Source of the DNA: Microbacterium azadirachtae
GTDB taxonomy: Bacteria; Actinomycetota; Actinomycetes; Actinomycetales; Microbacteriaceae
DNA length: 64,000 nucleotides
Direction: 5' to 3'
Assembly (NCBI RefSeq): GCF_000956505.1
Contig: NZ_JYIX01000038.1
Location: forward strand, 1 to 64,000
Shown here one piece after another: positions 8,655 to 18,168 of the stretch; the first letter of the stretch is position 1; each line of letters opens with the position of its first letter. The notes below the pieces were generated by a model. The model saw nothing but the letters and a program-made list of their open reading frames with translations. It was not told the DNA's origin and did no database searches. The position numbers and the translations under genes are program-made.

Positions 8655-9691
8655 CCGGACCCGTGCTGCGCGCCGATGAAGCGGTGCTGCGCGCCAACAT
8701 CGCTGCCGTGACCGCGCGCGTCGCCCCCTCCGCGCTGATGATGGTGGTCAAGGACGACGGCTACGGACTCGGCGCGCCCTGGGCTGCGCGGGTCGCCGCA
8801 GACGCGGGGGTCGGCTGGTTCGGCACCTACGACATCCCCACCGCGCTCCGGCTGCGTGACGAGGTCGGCGCCGCTCCGCGGCTTTTCGCCTGGGTCACCT
8901 CGCTCGACGAGGAGATCGACGCGGCCCTGCGCGCGGAGGTGGATCTCGGCGTCGGGACGCTGGACTACCTGCGCCGGGTGATCGCCCGCGCCACCGCCCT
9001 CGGCGCCGTGGCGCGCATCCATCTCAAGGTCGACACCGGATTGCACCGCAACGGGCTGTCCGCGGACGAGTGGGACGAGGGCGTCGCGTCCGCCCTGCGC
9101 GCCCAGGAGGCGGGACACGTCCTGCTCGTGGGCGCGTGGAGCCATCTCGCCGAGGCGAGCGACGAGGAGGACGACGCCGCGCAGGCCCGCTTCCTCGACG
9201 CCGTGCACCGCGCCGGCGAACTCGGCGCTGAGTTGCCCTATCAGCACCTGACGGCTTCGGCCGCGACCTGGGCCCGCCCCGAGCTGCGCGGGTCGCTCGT
9301 GCGCGTCGGCGCCTTCTGCTTCGGCGTGCGCTCCGCCGACGGACCGGACCTTCCTGGAATCGCCCCCGCAGCCGAGCTCGTGGCGCCGGTGCGGGAAGTC
9401 GACGGCGACGAGGTCGTCGTGGGCGCCGGATCCTTCGACGGACTGCCGAGCATCCTCGCCGGCCGCGTGCACGTGGGCACCCCTGCCGGTGCCCGAGCGC
9501 TCCTGGCGATCGGCGCCGACGCTGCGCGCATCGCCGGGTGGGACGGTGCCGCCGTCGGCGACGAGGTCGTCCTCTTCGGCCGAGGCGCGCACGGCGAGTC
9601 CTCGCCGACGACCCTCGCGGAGGCGATCGGCACGGTGGGCGAGGAGATCCTCTGCCGGCTCACTCCGCACGTGCGGCGCGAGTACCGCTGA
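8642..9691 (+). CDS. Alanine racemase-like PLP barrel protein lacking the catalytic Tyr region
   Basis: A 349-residue fold-type III PLP protein. The PLP lysine is K37 in MMVVKDDGYGLG, followed by a full barrel (for example IHLKVDTGLHRNGL and RVGAFCFGVRS). The C-terminal beta domain is divergent: where alanine racemase has the GVSYG motif with Tyr265 there is VVVGAGSFDGLPS, and the MD segment is replaced by ARIAGWDGAAVGDEVVLFGR. In alanine racemase the active site combines the Lys of one subunit with the Tyr of the other, so this protein could be completed by the preceding gene product. The proposed reaction is L-Ala/D-Ala interconversion for peptidoglycan. Start ATG 8642 lies inside the upstream gene, indicating coupling. 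Confidence 0.8.
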   Translation: MGGLTGPVLRADEAVLRANIAAVTARVAPSALMMVVKDDGYGLGAPWAARVAADAGVGWFGTYDIPTALRLRDEVGAAPRLFAWVTSLDEEIDAALRAEVDLGVGTLDYLRRVIARATALGAVARIHLKVDTGLHRNGLSADEWDEGVASALRAQEAGHVLLVGAWSHLAEASDEEDDAAQARFLDAVHRAGELGAELPYQHLTASAATWARPELRGSLVRVGAFCFGVRSADGPDLPGIAPAAELVAPVREVDGDEVVVGAGSFDGLPSILAGRVHVGTPAGARALLAIGADAARIAGWDGAAVGDEVVLFGRGAHGESSPTTLAEAIGTVGEEILCRLTPHVRREYR

Positions 9692-9734
9692 GCGCGGTCT
9701 GGATCCGGCCGGTGGAGTCGGCCGTCCGGACATG

Positions 9735-9764
9735 AAAACGCCCGATGTCGCGGGACACCGGGCG
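9735..9764 (-). terminator. Rho-independent terminator of the 9784-9996 gene
   Basis: An 11-bp stem (9739-9749 with 9754-9764, one G-U pair) and a 4-base loop, followed on the minus strand by TTTT (9738-9735). It lies just past the small zinc-ribbon gene and may also stop readthrough from the racemase genes. Confidence 0.75.
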
Positions 9765-9783
9765 CTTCTGTCTGGGGAGCGGA

Positions 9784-9996
9784 TCAGGACTCGAGTAGTC
9801 GCGACGTCTCGTCGTGCCAGCTCGTGGCCACCGCACGGAGCTTCTCTTCGTACTTGCGCCCGTGATGGGCGCAGAACAGCAGCTCGCTGCCGTTGACCTC
9901 GGCGGCGATGTAGGCCTGGGCTCCGCAGGAGTCGCATCGGTCCATCGCCGTGAGGCGGGGGATGACTGTGCTATCCCGTTCGGTCGTCGCGTTCAT
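9784..9996 (-). CDS. Small zinc-ribbon protein (DUF7455-like)
   Basis: A 70-residue protein with two metal-binding pairs: CDSCGAQAY and CAHHGRKYEEKL. The spacing and the LLFCAHHGRKY phrase fit the actinobacterial DUF7455 family; function is unknown. The ATG at 9996 has GAGGAGG upstream with a 7-base gap. It is a single-gene unit with its own terminator, divergent from parE. Confidence 0.8.
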   Translation of the reverse strand: MNATTERDSTVIPRLTAMDRCDSCGAQAYIAAEVNGSELLFCAHHGRKYEEKLRAVATSWHDETSRLLES

Positions 9997-10179
9997 CTCG
10001 ATGCCTCCTCGTTGTTCGGGTCCGCTGTGTGGAGTGTGCTCAATACAACCACGCAGAGCTGGGAGTCATGCCCGCGAGACGGCGTGTTTCGCTCACCGCG
10101 TACGCGCCAGGTGACGAGCGTGTGACGGCAAGGAGTGTCGTCGGGGCGGTGTCCCCGCTCCTCGATACGATGGGGGATT

Positions 10180-12315
10180 GTGACAGCCGAGTATTCCGCC
10201 CATCACCTCCAGGTCCTCGAGGGGCTCGAGGCCGTCCGCAAGCGGCCCGGAATGTACATCGGCTCGAACGGTTCACCGGGTCTCATGCACTGCCTCTGGG
10301 AGATCATCGACAACTCCGTCGACGAGGCGGTCGCCGGCAATGGCTCGAAGATCGACGTCATCCTGCACCCCGACGGCAGCGTCGAGGTGCACGACCGCGG
10401 CCGAGGCATCCCCGTCGACGTCGAGCCGCGCACCGGGCTCACCGGCGTCGAGGTCGTCTTCACCAAGCTGCACGCGGGAGGCAAGTTCGGCGGAGGGTCC
10501 TACGCGGCCTCCGGCGGTCTGCACGGCGTCGGCGCCTCCGTCGTGAACGCCCTGTCCGAGCGGCTCGACGTCGAGGTGGACCGCGGCGGCAAGACCTACG
10601 CGATGTCGTTCCGGCGGGGCGAGCCCGGCATCTTCACGGATGCGGGGGAGAAGCGGCGCGACGCTCCGTTCACGCCGTTCCAGGACAACAGCGAGCTGCG
10701 CGTGATCGGCAAGGCGCCGCGCGGCGTGACCGGCACGCGGATCCGCTACTGGGCCGACCGGCAGATCTTCACGAAGGACGCCGCCTTCCAGCTCGCCGAG
10801 CTCGAGACCCGTGCGCGGCAGACCGCCTTCCTCGTGCCAGGGCTCGAACTCGTCGTGCGCGACGCGCGGGCCTCGACCGCTGCGGAGCCGCAGAGCGGCG
10901 CGGAGGGCGAGGCGGCCCCCGGCGTCACGGACGCGGTGAACGAGACCTCGTACCACTACGAGGGCGGCATCGCGGAGTTCGTCGAGTACCTGGCCACGGA
11001 CGCTCCCGTGACGGACACCTGGCGCGTGCAGGGAGAGGGCACCTTCAAGGAGACCGTCCCGGTGCTGCAACCTGACGGCCACATGGTCGCGACCGAGGTC
11101 GAGCGCGTCTGCGCGGTCGACATCGCCCTGCGCTGGGGGACGGGCTACGACACCAGCACGCGCTCCTTCGTGAACATCATCGCCACGCCCAAGGGCGGGA
11201 CGCACCAGCAGGGTTTCGAGCAGGAGCTGCTGAAGGTGCTGCGCGCCCAGGTCGAGCAGAACGCGCGACGCCTCAAAGCAGGCAGCGACAAGCTCGAGAA
11301 GGACGACGTGCTCGCGGGTCTCACCGCGGTGCTGACCGTCAACGTTCCGGAGCCGCAGTTCGAGGGGCAGACCAAGGAGGTGCTCGGCACGCCCGCCGTG
11401 CGCACGATCGTCGCGCAGGTGGTGCGCAAGGCGCTCGGCGAGCGCTTCGCCTCGACCAAACGCGACGACAAGAACCAGGCTTCGATGCTGCTGGACAAGA
11501 TCGTCGCGGAGATGAAGGCGCGCGTCTCCGCACGCGCCCACAAGGAGACCCAGCGCCGCAAGAACGCGCTGGAGTCCTCGTCATTGCCCGCGAAACTCGT
11601 CGACTGCCGCTCCACCGACATCGCGCAGACCGAGCTGTTCATCGTCGAGGGCGACTCCGCGCTCGGCACGGCCAAGCACGCCCGCACCAGCGAGTACCAG
11701 GCACTCCTGCCCATCCGCGGCAAGATCCTGAACGTGCAGAAGGCATCGGTCAGCGACATGCTGTCGAATCTCGAGTGCGCGTCGATCATCCAGGTGATCG
11801 GCGCCGGATCCGGCCGCTCCTTCGACCTCTCCACCGCGCGTTACGGGAAGATCATCCTGATGAGCGACGCCGACGTCGACGGCGCGCACATCCGCACCCT
11901 GCTGCTGACGCTGTTCTACCGGTACATGCGCCCGTTGATCGAGGACGGACGCGTCTTCGCGGCCGTGCCGCCGCTGCACAGGGTGATCGTGATGAACCCC
12001 GGATCCAAGCCGAACGAGACGATCTACACGTACAGCGAGGGTGAGCTGCACACGCTGCTCGCGAAGCTGCGCAAGCAGAACAAGCGCTGGCACGAGCCGA
12101 TCCAGCGGTACAAGGGTCTCGGCGAGATGGATGCCGAGCAGCTCGCCTCCACCACGATGGATCGCTCTGGCCGTCTGCTGCGGCGCGTACGCATGGAGGA
12201 CGCTGAGGCGGCGGGCCGCGTGTTCGAGCTGCTGATGGGCAACGAGGTCGCCCCGCGGCGCGAGTTCATCATCGATTCCTCGGATCGCCTGGCGCGCGAG
12301 GCCATCGACGCCTGA
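10180..12315 (+). CDS. parE: Type IIA DNA topoisomerase subunit B (topoisomerase IV ParE)
   Basis: A 711-residue ATPase subunit. GHKL ATP-site motifs are EGLEAVRKRPGMYIG near the N-terminus, EIIDNSVDEAVAG and ASGGLHGVGASVVNALS. The Toprim domain shows ELFIVEGDSALGTAK and MSDADVDGAHIRTLLLTLFY. The C-terminus ends with the GyrB-type block IQRYKGLGEMDAEQL. I call it parE rather than gyrB because the paired A subunit (15640-18087) lies nearby on the opposite strand in the sigA region, as in other Actinomycetota where gyrBA sits near the origin. Together they decatenate or relax DNA. The start is GTG 10180 (VTAEYSAHHLQ), with GGGGG just upstream. Confidence 0.9.
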   Translation: MTAEYSAHHLQVLEGLEAVRKRPGMYIGSNGSPGLMHCLWEIIDNSVDEAVAGNGSKIDVILHPDGSVEVHDRGRGIPVDVEPRTGLTGVEVVFTKLHAGGKFGGGSYAASGGLHGVGASVVNALSERLDVEVDRGGKTYAMSFRRGEPGIFTDAGEKRRDAPFTPFQDNSELRVIGKAPRGVTGTRIRYWADRQIFTKDAAFQLAELETRARQTAFLVPGLELVVRDARASTAAEPQSGAEGEAAPGVTDAVNETSYHYEGGIAEFVEYLATDAPVTDTWRVQGEGTFKETVPVLQPDGHMVATEVERVCAVDIALRWGTGYDTSTRSFVNIIATPKGGTHQQGFEQELLKVLRAQVEQNARRLKAGSDKLEKDDVLAGLTAVLTVNVPEPQFEGQTKEVLGTPAVRTIVAQVVRKALGERFASTKRDDKNQASMLLDKIVAEMKARVSARAHKETQRRKNALESSSLPAKLVDCRSTDIAQTELFIVEGDSALGTAKHARTSEYQALLPIRGKILNVQKASVSDMLSNLECASIIQVIGAGSGRSFDLSTARYGKIILMSDADVDGAHIRTLLLTLFYRYMRPLIEDGRVFAAVPPLHRVIVMNPGSKPNETIYTYSEGELHTLLAKLRKQNKRWHEPIQRYKGLGEMDAEQLASTTMDRSGRLLRRVRMEDAEAAGRVFELLMGNEVAPRREFIIDSSDRLAREAIDA

Positions 12316-12791
12316 TGAGCGCGCTGCTGCCGGTCGTCGCGCTGCGGGTGGCCGTTCCGGAGGATGTGGAGCTCGTGGCCGCGCTGAAGGAGCGCGTCCT
12401 GCGTCGGGATCTGGAGCCTCTCGTCGGGTGGGATCCTGACAGGTCGCGCGCCAGGGTCGCGGAGCACTTCTCTCCGGACCACACCCGCATGATCCTGCTC
12501 GACGGAGAGGTGGCGGGCACGATCACGCTGCGGCCCGACGGCGAGGAGTCATGGCTGGAGATGTTCTACCTGGACGAGCAGCATCAGGGGCGCGGGATCG
12601 GATCCGCCGTGCTGCGGGCGGTGCTCGCGGAGGTTCCCGACGAGCGTCCGCTGCGTCTGCAGGTGCTCGTCGGGTCGGCCGCGCGACGGCTGTACGAGCG
12701 GCACGGGTTCGTCGTCGAGCACGACGACGGGATCGACATCTGGATGCGCCGGGCGCCTGGCGGGTCTGCCGCCGTGACGGCGACGCCTTGA
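12315..12791 (+). CDS. GNAT family N-acetyltransferase
   Basis: A 158-residue acetyltransferase. The acetyl-CoA loop is QGRGIGSAVL (Q/R-x-x-G-x-G/A), preceded by the strand WLEMFYLDEQH and followed by LRLQVLVGSAARRLYERHGF, typical of GNAT motif B. Its start overlaps the parE stop by one base (TGATG), so it is co-transcribed and probably coupled. The substrate cannot be read from sequence. Confidence 0.85.
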   Translation: MSALLPVVALRVAVPEDVELVAALKERVLRRDLEPLVGWDPDRSRARVAEHFSPDHTRMILLDGEVAGTITLRPDGEESWLEMFYLDEQHQGRGIGSAVLRAVLAEVPDERPLRLQVLVGSAARRLYERHGFVVEHDDGIDIWMRRAPGGSAAVTATP

Positions 12792-12803
12792 CAGACTGAC
12801 ACG

Positions 12804-13715
12804 ATGGTCGCCGTCGTCTCAGCTCCCACGAACCTGGGCCTCCGCCCTCCCGTGCGCGGCGGCGTGCCGGGGACGGCCAAGGCGCCGGAGGCGCTCCGCG
12901 AGGCCGGGCTGCACCGCCTCCTGCATGCGCAGGGCGCGATCGACGGCGGCGTCGTGCTGCCGGGACGCTACGTCGACAACGATGGGCGCCGACCTGCGGG
13001 CACGGTCCGCAACCAGGCTGCGATCGTCGACCACGCCCGCCGGCTTGCGCATCGCCTGTTCGAGATCCGAGAGGCCGGTGAAGCGCCGCTCGTCCTCGGC
13101 GGGGACTGCAGCCTGGCGATCGCCGCAGGGCTCGCGGCCCGGGTGGGCGGGGGCGGCGGGTTCGTTCACATCGACGGTCATACGGACTTCCGGCATCCGG
13201 GCAACAGCGACGGCGTCGCGAGCCTCGCCGGGGAGGACCTCGCCGCGGCGATCGGAATGCACCTCCCGGAGCTCAGCGACATCGACGGACTGGGACCGTA
13301 CTTCGCGTCCGGGAGCACCGCGCACATCGGCTGCCGGTACGAGGATCCGCACGCGGAGGAGCTGCGCCGGATCATCGGCCTCGTGGTGCCGGCCGACGAC
13401 GTCATCCTGCACGGCGGCGCCAGAGCCGCGTCCCGAGTGCGCGCGCTCGAAGGCCTGGATCGCGGCTACTGGATCCAGGTCGACGTCGACGTTCTCGACC
13501 CGATGCACATGCCGGCCGTGGACAGTCCGGATCCGGGGGGTCTCGCGCCGGATGAGCTGATCGGGCTGCTCGCCGCGCTCGCTCCGCACGCCTGGGGCGC
13601 CGCGGTCACGGTCTTCGATCCGGACCTGGATCCGGAGGGCGCGCACGCCCGCACCGTGGCCCGGGTGGTGGCGGAAGGGTTCGCAGGCCTCGGGTCCGCG
13701 CTCGCGCCGGAGTAG
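12804..13715 (+). CDS. Arginase/agmatinase family protein
   Basis: A 303-residue ureohydrolase-fold protein. The binuclear Mn motifs are recognisable: GGDCS (99-103), HIDGHTDF (about 122-129) and DVDVLDP. In arginases the first motif is GGDHS, with His as a metal ligand; here it is Cys102. The second and third motifs keep their acidic and His ligands. The protein could still bind metal but may differ in substrate (agmatine, guanidino acids or formimino compounds). It follows the GNAT gene by 12 bases and is probably the last gene of the parE operon. Confidence 0.8.
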   Translation: MVAVVSAPTNLGLRPPVRGGVPGTAKAPEALREAGLHRLLHAQGAIDGGVVLPGRYVDNDGRRPAGTVRNQAAIVDHARRLAHRLFEIREAGEAPLVLGGDCSLAIAAGLAARVGGGGGFVHIDGHTDFRHPGNSDGVASLAGEDLAAAIGMHLPELSDIDGLGPYFASGSTAHIGCRYEDPHAEELRRIIGLVVPADDVILHGGARAASRVRALEGLDRGYWIQVDVDVLDPMHMPAVDSPDPGGLAPDELIGLLAALAPHAWGAAVTVFDPDLDPEGAHARTVARVVAEGFAGLGSALAPE

Positions 13716-13768
13716 GTGTCCGTCGGCGTCCGCATCGCTTGCGCCGTCCGTCCGACTCGATGGCGGCG

Positions 13769-15046
13769 TCAGCCCCCGGTGCCGTTGCCGTTCGAGAACG
13801 TCTGCTGCGCCGCCGACTGCCCGGAGATGTTCTGCGGCAGCGCGACGGGTCCGCCGGTCGCATCCGACGTCGGCGTCGTGCTCGCGTCGGCCCCGGTGGA
13901 AGGGTCGGGGGGAGAGTCGGTCGGGGCCTCGGTCGCGGAGACGACCGCGTCGCGCTGTCCCGTGACCTGGATCGGCTGGTTCGCCGCGAGCGCCGCCCAC
14001 AGCTGGTCGGCGCTCGCGTAGTCCGGCACGACCCTGACGCCGGGGTTGCCCGGATCGTCCAGCACCGGGTAGTTCACGAAGTTGATCTGGTCCAGCGGCA
14101 CATCCTTGATCGCCAGGGCGATCTGTACGAGCAGGGTCGGATTGGTCAGCTTGGCGCTCGGTGTGACGTTGGTCATGACGGTGTTCGCGAGCCTGAGGAG
14201 CGTGCCGGGGTTGCCGAGCACCTCGCTCGACGTCATCTTGCGCGCGAGCGAGGACATGTACACCTGCTGGTTGCTGCCGCGACTGAGGTCCCCGTTGTCG
14301 CCCACGCCGTGGCGCACCCGGAGGAACTGCAGTGCCCAGTAGCCCTGCAGGGTGTGCGTTCCAGGGGTCAGCTCGAGCTGGGTGTTGTCCGGATCGCTGA
14401 TGCCGTTCGCAACGCAGACATCGACGCCGCCGATCGCGTCGGTGATCTTCATGACGCCGCCCCAGGTGACCCTGGCGGCGAACTGGATCTCCAGGCCGGA
14501 GACCTTGGTGATCGTGCGGGCGACGCACGCCAGGCCGTTCTTCTGGCCGCCGATTCCGATGGCCTCGTTGAGTGCTTCCTTCGAGCGCTCCTCGCTGGCG
14601 TTTCCGTCGGAGTCCGTGCAGGACGGGATCGTGATCATGAGATCGCGCGGGAACGTGATGACGGTGACCCGGCGCGGGCTGTCGGAGATGTGCAGCAGGA
14701 GGTTCGTGTCGTTGCGCTCGCCTCCGCTCTCGGGGTCGGAGCAGCGGTTGCCGAAACCATCCTTGAAGTCGTCTTCGCAGACGTCGCTGCCGACCAGCAG
14801 CATGTTCACTCCGCCCTTGATCGCGCCGATGTCCGGAGGCACAGAATCGTCGCCGTCGAGCGCGACGACCTCGTCGCTGAACGTCTGTCCGAGGTCGTAC
14901 ACGACGTATCCCGCGACGGAGAAGCCGGAGACGAGCACCACGATCGCCACGACGCCGAGCATCTTCAGCAGCTGGCTCCACGCGGCGGGGCGGTGCAGCT
15001 GGCCGTGGCCGGCGACAGGACGTCGGGATCGGGGCGTCATCCTCAC
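13769..15046 (-). CDS. LytR-CpsA-Psr (LCP) family cell-wall ligase
   Basis: A 425-residue membrane-anchored protein. One transmembrane helix (about residues 27-50, MLGVVAIVVLVSGFSVAGYV) precedes the LCP domain, which shows MLLVGSD, ERNDTNLLLHIS, VITFPRDLMITIP, the Arg-rich FLRVRHGVGDNGDLSRGSNQQ and ITDAIGGVDVCV. The C-terminal 70 residues are a Ser/Thr/Pro/Asp tail, probably extracellular. LCP enzymes transfer lipid-linked wall polymers (arabinogalactan or teichoic-type) to peptidoglycan. Start choice is uncertain: GTG at 15046 or ATG at 15040. It is probably an independent unit downstream of the parC operon. Confidence 0.9.
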   Translation of the reverse strand: MRMTPRSRRPVAGHGQLHRPAAWSQLLKMLGVVAIVVLVSGFSVAGYVVYDLGQTFSDEVVALDGDDSVPPDIGAIKGGVNMLLVGSDVCEDDFKDGFGNRCSDPESGGERNDTNLLLHISDSPRRVTVITFPRDLMITIPSCTDSDGNASEERSKEALNEAIGIGGQKNGLACVARTITKVSGLEIQFAARVTWGGVMKITDAIGGVDVCVANGISDPDNTQLELTPGTHTLQGYWALQFLRVRHGVGDNGDLSRGSNQQVYMSSLARKMTSSEVLGNPGTLLRLANTVMTNVTPSAKLTNPTLLVQIALAIKDVPLDQINFVNYPVLDDPGNPGVRVVPDYASADQLWAALAANQPIQVTGQRDAVVSATEAPTDSPPDPSTGADASTTPTSDATGGPVALPQNISGQSAAQQTFSNGNGTGG

Positions 15047-15121
15047 ATGGTGCCGGTCGCCGTGCGGAGGAGCAAATCGCGCGGAGCCGCGGGACGGGAT
15101 CCGTGTGACTCCGGCCCGCGG

Positions 15122-15643
15122 TCAGATCAGCGCATCGTCCCAGCGTGCGCGGATCGCGTCGAGCGTCTCGTCGAGGGAGAGCCCGGTCGTGTCCAGACGC
15201 AGCCCCGGCGCCCGGAATTCGTCCTGCGCTGCTCGGAGGTGCGCCCACTGCTCGGCGACGTGCTTGTCCCGCGCCGCATCGCGGCCGGCGATCGCCTGCG
15301 CCGTCGCGGTGAGGAGCACGAACCTCAGCGGCAGGTCGATCGCCGCGCGATACTGCTCCAGGAGCTCCGGCCAGAGCACGACATCCGAGATGGCGACAAC
15401 GAATCCCGCCTCGGCGAAGTTGCGGGCGAGATCCGTGAGGTTCCGCCGGCGCAGGGCGAGCTGCCGCTCGGCCTCCTCCGCAGGGTCCTGGCCCGGCGCG
15501 ACGAGGCCCGAGACGATGAGCGCTTCGCCGATCTCGTCCGTGTCGAGATGCGCGCCCCGCGCCGATCGCGTCGCGAGCTCACGGGCGACGGTGGTCTTGC
15601 CGACGCCGGGAAGCCCCGAGACGATCAGAATCGAGCCGCTCAT
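15122..15643 (-). CDS. P-loop small-molecule kinase-like AAA protein
   Basis: A 173-residue protein with a Walker A motif [14 protein letters not shown] at residues about 10-23 and a small alpha/beta fold like gluconate, shikimate or chloramphenicol kinases. The [14 protein letters not shown] stretch follows the first strand, and the Arg-rich [11 protein letters not shown] could be the lid. The substrate is not identifiable. It overlaps the parC stop by four bases (ATGA), so it is translated with parC. Confidence 0.75.
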   Translation of the reverse strand: MSGSILIVSGLPGVGKTTVARELATRSARGAHLDTDEIGEALIVSGLVAPGQDPAEEAERQLALRRRNLTDLARNFAEAGFVVAISDVVLWPELLEQYRAAIDLPLRFVLLTATAQAIAGRDAARDKHVAEQWAHLRAAQDEFRAPGLRLDTTGLSLDETLDAIRARWDDALI

Positions 15644-18087
15644 CCGCCCAGCGCCGCGCCGATCGAGCCGATGACGCCGTCGATGGGCTGCCCCGAGCCG
15701 TCGCGCTTGGCGCCCGCCTCTGGCAGTTCGCGCGCGGATCCGTCGGGACCGACCGCGAGCGCGGGCTCGACGCCGACCCAGGCCAGGGTCAGGCGGTCCT
15801 CGCCCTTCAGGAACGCGTGCGCCCTGACACCGCCGGTGGCGCGCCCCTTGCCGGGGAACTCCGCGAACCGGGACGACTTGGCGCGTCCGGCATCGGTCCC
15901 GGCGATCATGCCCGCGGCACCGGACACGGTCACGACGAGGGCGTCGTCGTCCTGTGCGAGCACGGAGAAGGCGATCACCTCGGCCTTCGCGCCGAGCTTG
16001 ATGCCGGCCATGCCGCCGGCCGGAGCACCCTGCGGGCGGACGCCGGATGCCGGGAAGTGCAGCAGCTGCGCGTCGCTCGTGACGAACACGAGCTCGGCGT
16101 CGTCGGTCGCGGTGCCGGCGCCGACGACCGCATCGCCCGGCTTCATGCCGATGATCTCGAGCTCGGGTTTGATCGTGAGGGAGGACGGCACCACGCGCTT
16201 CACGACACCCGTGCGGGTGCCCAGCGCGATCGGCGTGTCGTCGTCGAAGCGCAGGAGCGCGAGGATCCGCTCGCTCTTGTCGAGCAGCCCGATGTAGTCG
16301 CGCAGCGGCACGCCGGCGGCGAGGTGCACCGACGCGGGCGGTACGGACGGAAGGTCCATCGCCGTGAAGCGCAGCACGCGCCCGGCCGTGGTGACCGCGC
16401 CGATCTCGGTGCGGGTCGTCGTGGGGAGCGTGGCGAGGATCGCATCGTGCTTGCTGCGCCGCGTGGCGGGGGAGAGCTCCTGACCGGGTTCGAGGTCCAC
16501 CCGCACGGCGCGACCGGTCGTGGACAGAACCACCGTGGTCGGGCTGTCCGCGATCTGCGTGTCGACCGGGCCCTTGCTCGCTCGCGCCTTGGGCGGCGCG
16601 GCGTTCAGCAGCAGGGTGCGGCGGGGGGTTCCGTAGGCCTCGGCCGCCGCGTCGAGCTCGGTCGCGACCTGGCCGCGCAGCAGGACCTCGCTGCCGAGCA
16701 GTTCCTGCAGCGCCGCGATCTCTGCGAGGAGCGCATCGCGCTCGGTCTCCAGCTCGATGCGGGAGAACTTGGTGAGGCGCCGCAGGCGCAGCTCGAGGAT
16801 GTACTCGGCCTGCCGCTCGCTGAGGTCGAAGACGCTCTGCAGGCGGGTGCGGGCCTGTTCCGAGTCGTCGGAGGAGCGGATGACCTGGATGACCTCGTCG
16901 ATGTCGAGGATCGCGATGAGGAGGCCCTCGACCAGGTGCAGGCGCTCCTCGCGGCGTGCGAGGCGGTACTGGCTGCGCCGCGTGACGACCTCGAGGCGAT
17001 GCCGCACGTAGACGCTGAGCAGTTCCTTGAGCCCGAGCGTGCGCGGCTGCCCGTCGACGAGCGCGACGTTGTTGATGCTGAACGAGTCCTCGATCGGAGT
17101 CAGGCGGTACAGCTGCTCGAGCACGGCGTTCGGGTCGAATCCGGTCTTGATGCCGATCTGGATCCGCATGCCGTGGTTGCGGTCGGTGAGGTCGTTGACG
17201 TCGCTGATGCCCTGGAGCTTCTTCGCCTGCACGGCGTCGCGGATCTTCTCGATCACGCGCTCCGGACCGACCATGTAGGGCAGTTCGGTGACCACGATGC
17301 CGGTGCGGCGCGGGCCGAGCGGCTCGATCGAGACCTTGCCGCGCACCTTGAACGCTCCGCGGCCGTTCGCGTAGGCGTCGCGGACGCCGTCGAGGCCCAT
17401 CACGATGCCGCCGGAGGGGAAGTCGGGACCGGGGACGAACTCCATGAGCTCCTCGGTCGTCGCCTCGGGGTGCTCGAGCAGGTGGATGGCCGCCGCGACG
17501 ACCTCGATGAGGTTGTGCGGCGCCATGTTGGTCGCCATGCCGACGGCGATCCCGCTCGCGCCGTTGACGAGCAGGTTCGGGAACGCGGCCGGCAGCACGG
17601 AGGGCTGCTGGAACTGGCCGTCGTAGTTGGGGACGAAGTCGACCACGTCCTCATCCAGGCTCTCGGTGAGCGCGAGCGAGGAGGGCGCGAGACGGGCCTC
17701 GGTGTAGCGGGAGGCGGCGGGGCCGTCGTCGAGGGATCCGAAGTTGCCGTGCCCGTCGACGAGCGGCAGGCGCAGCGCGAACGGCTGCGCGAGGCGCACC
17801 AGGGCGTCGTAGATCGCGGAGTCGCCGTGCGGATGCAGCTTGCCCATGACGTCGCCGACGACGCGCGCGCTCTTGACGTGGCCGCGATCCGGGCGCAGGC
17901 CCATCTCGGCCATCTGGAACAGGATCCGTCGCTGCACGGGCTTGAGGCCGTCGCGCGCATCGGGCAGGGCGCGGGAGTAGATGACCGAGTACGCGTACTC
18001 CAGGAAGGATCCCTGCATCTCGCTCGACAAATCGATGTCCTGGATGCGCTCTTCGATCGGCTCGGGCGGCGTGGTCGTGCGGGGCAT
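15640..18087 (-). CDS. parC: Topoisomerase IV subunit A (ParC)
   Basis: An 815-residue breakage-reunion subunit. The catalytic tyrosine is Y128 in [14 protein letters not shown]. The quinolone-determining segment [20 protein letters not shown] keeps S90 and D94, the residues that in susceptible type II enzymes interact with the drug. The C-terminal 300 residues form the beta-pinwheel DNA-wrapping domain with repeated blades. Partner of ParE encoded at 10180-12315 on the other strand. The ATG at 18087 has GGAAG upstream. Confidence 0.92.
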   Translation of the reverse strand: MPRTTTPPEPIEERIQDIDLSSEMQGSFLEYAYSVIYSRALPDARDGLKPVQRRILFQMAEMGLRPDRGHVKSARVVGDVMGKLHPHGDSAIYDALVRLAQPFALRLPLVDGHGNFGSLDDGPAASRYTEARLAPSSLALTESLDEDVVDFVPNYDGQFQQPSVLPAAFPNLLVNGASGIAVGMATNMAPHNLIEVVAAAIHLLEHPEATTEELMEFVPGPDFPSGGIVMGLDGVRDAYANGRGAFKVRGKVSIEPLGPRRTGIVVTELPYMVGPERVIEKIRDAVQAKKLQGISDVNDLTDRNHGMRIQIGIKTGFDPNAVLEQLYRLTPIEDSFSINNVALVDGQPRTLGLKELLSVYVRHRLEVVTRRSQYRLARREERLHLVEGLLIAILDIDEVIQVIRSSDDSEQARTRLQSVFDLSERQAEYILELRLRRLTKFSRIELETERDALLAEIAALQELLGSEVLLRGQVATELDAAAEAYGTPRRTLLLNAAPPKARASKGPVDTQIADSPTTVVLSTTGRAVRVDLEPGQELSPATRRSKHDAILATLPTTTRTEIGAVTTAGRVLRFTAMDLPSVPPASVHLAAGVPLRDYIGLLDKSERILALLRFDDDTPIALGTRTGVVKRVVPSSLTIKPELEIIGMKPGDAVVGAGTATDDAELVFVTSDAQLLHFPASGVRPQGAPAGGMAGIKLGAKAEVIAFSVLAQDDDALVVTVSGAAGMIAGTDAGRAKSSRFAEFPGKGRATGGVRAHAFLKGEDRLTLAWVGVEPALAVGPDGSARELPEAGAKRDGSGQPIDGVIGSIGAALGG

Positions 18088-18168
18088 GGGCTTCCTGCGG
18101 GTGTCGGGCGGCGGCGGAGCGGTTCTCGACGCCGGAGCCGTGCCTGGCTCTATGGGAGACTGGCTCGG

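Noticed and set aside
15817..18168. Long plus-strand open frame across parC running into the phosphodiesterase gene
   Set aside because: The part over parC is antisense low-complexity; only the piece from 18169 onward matches a protein family.
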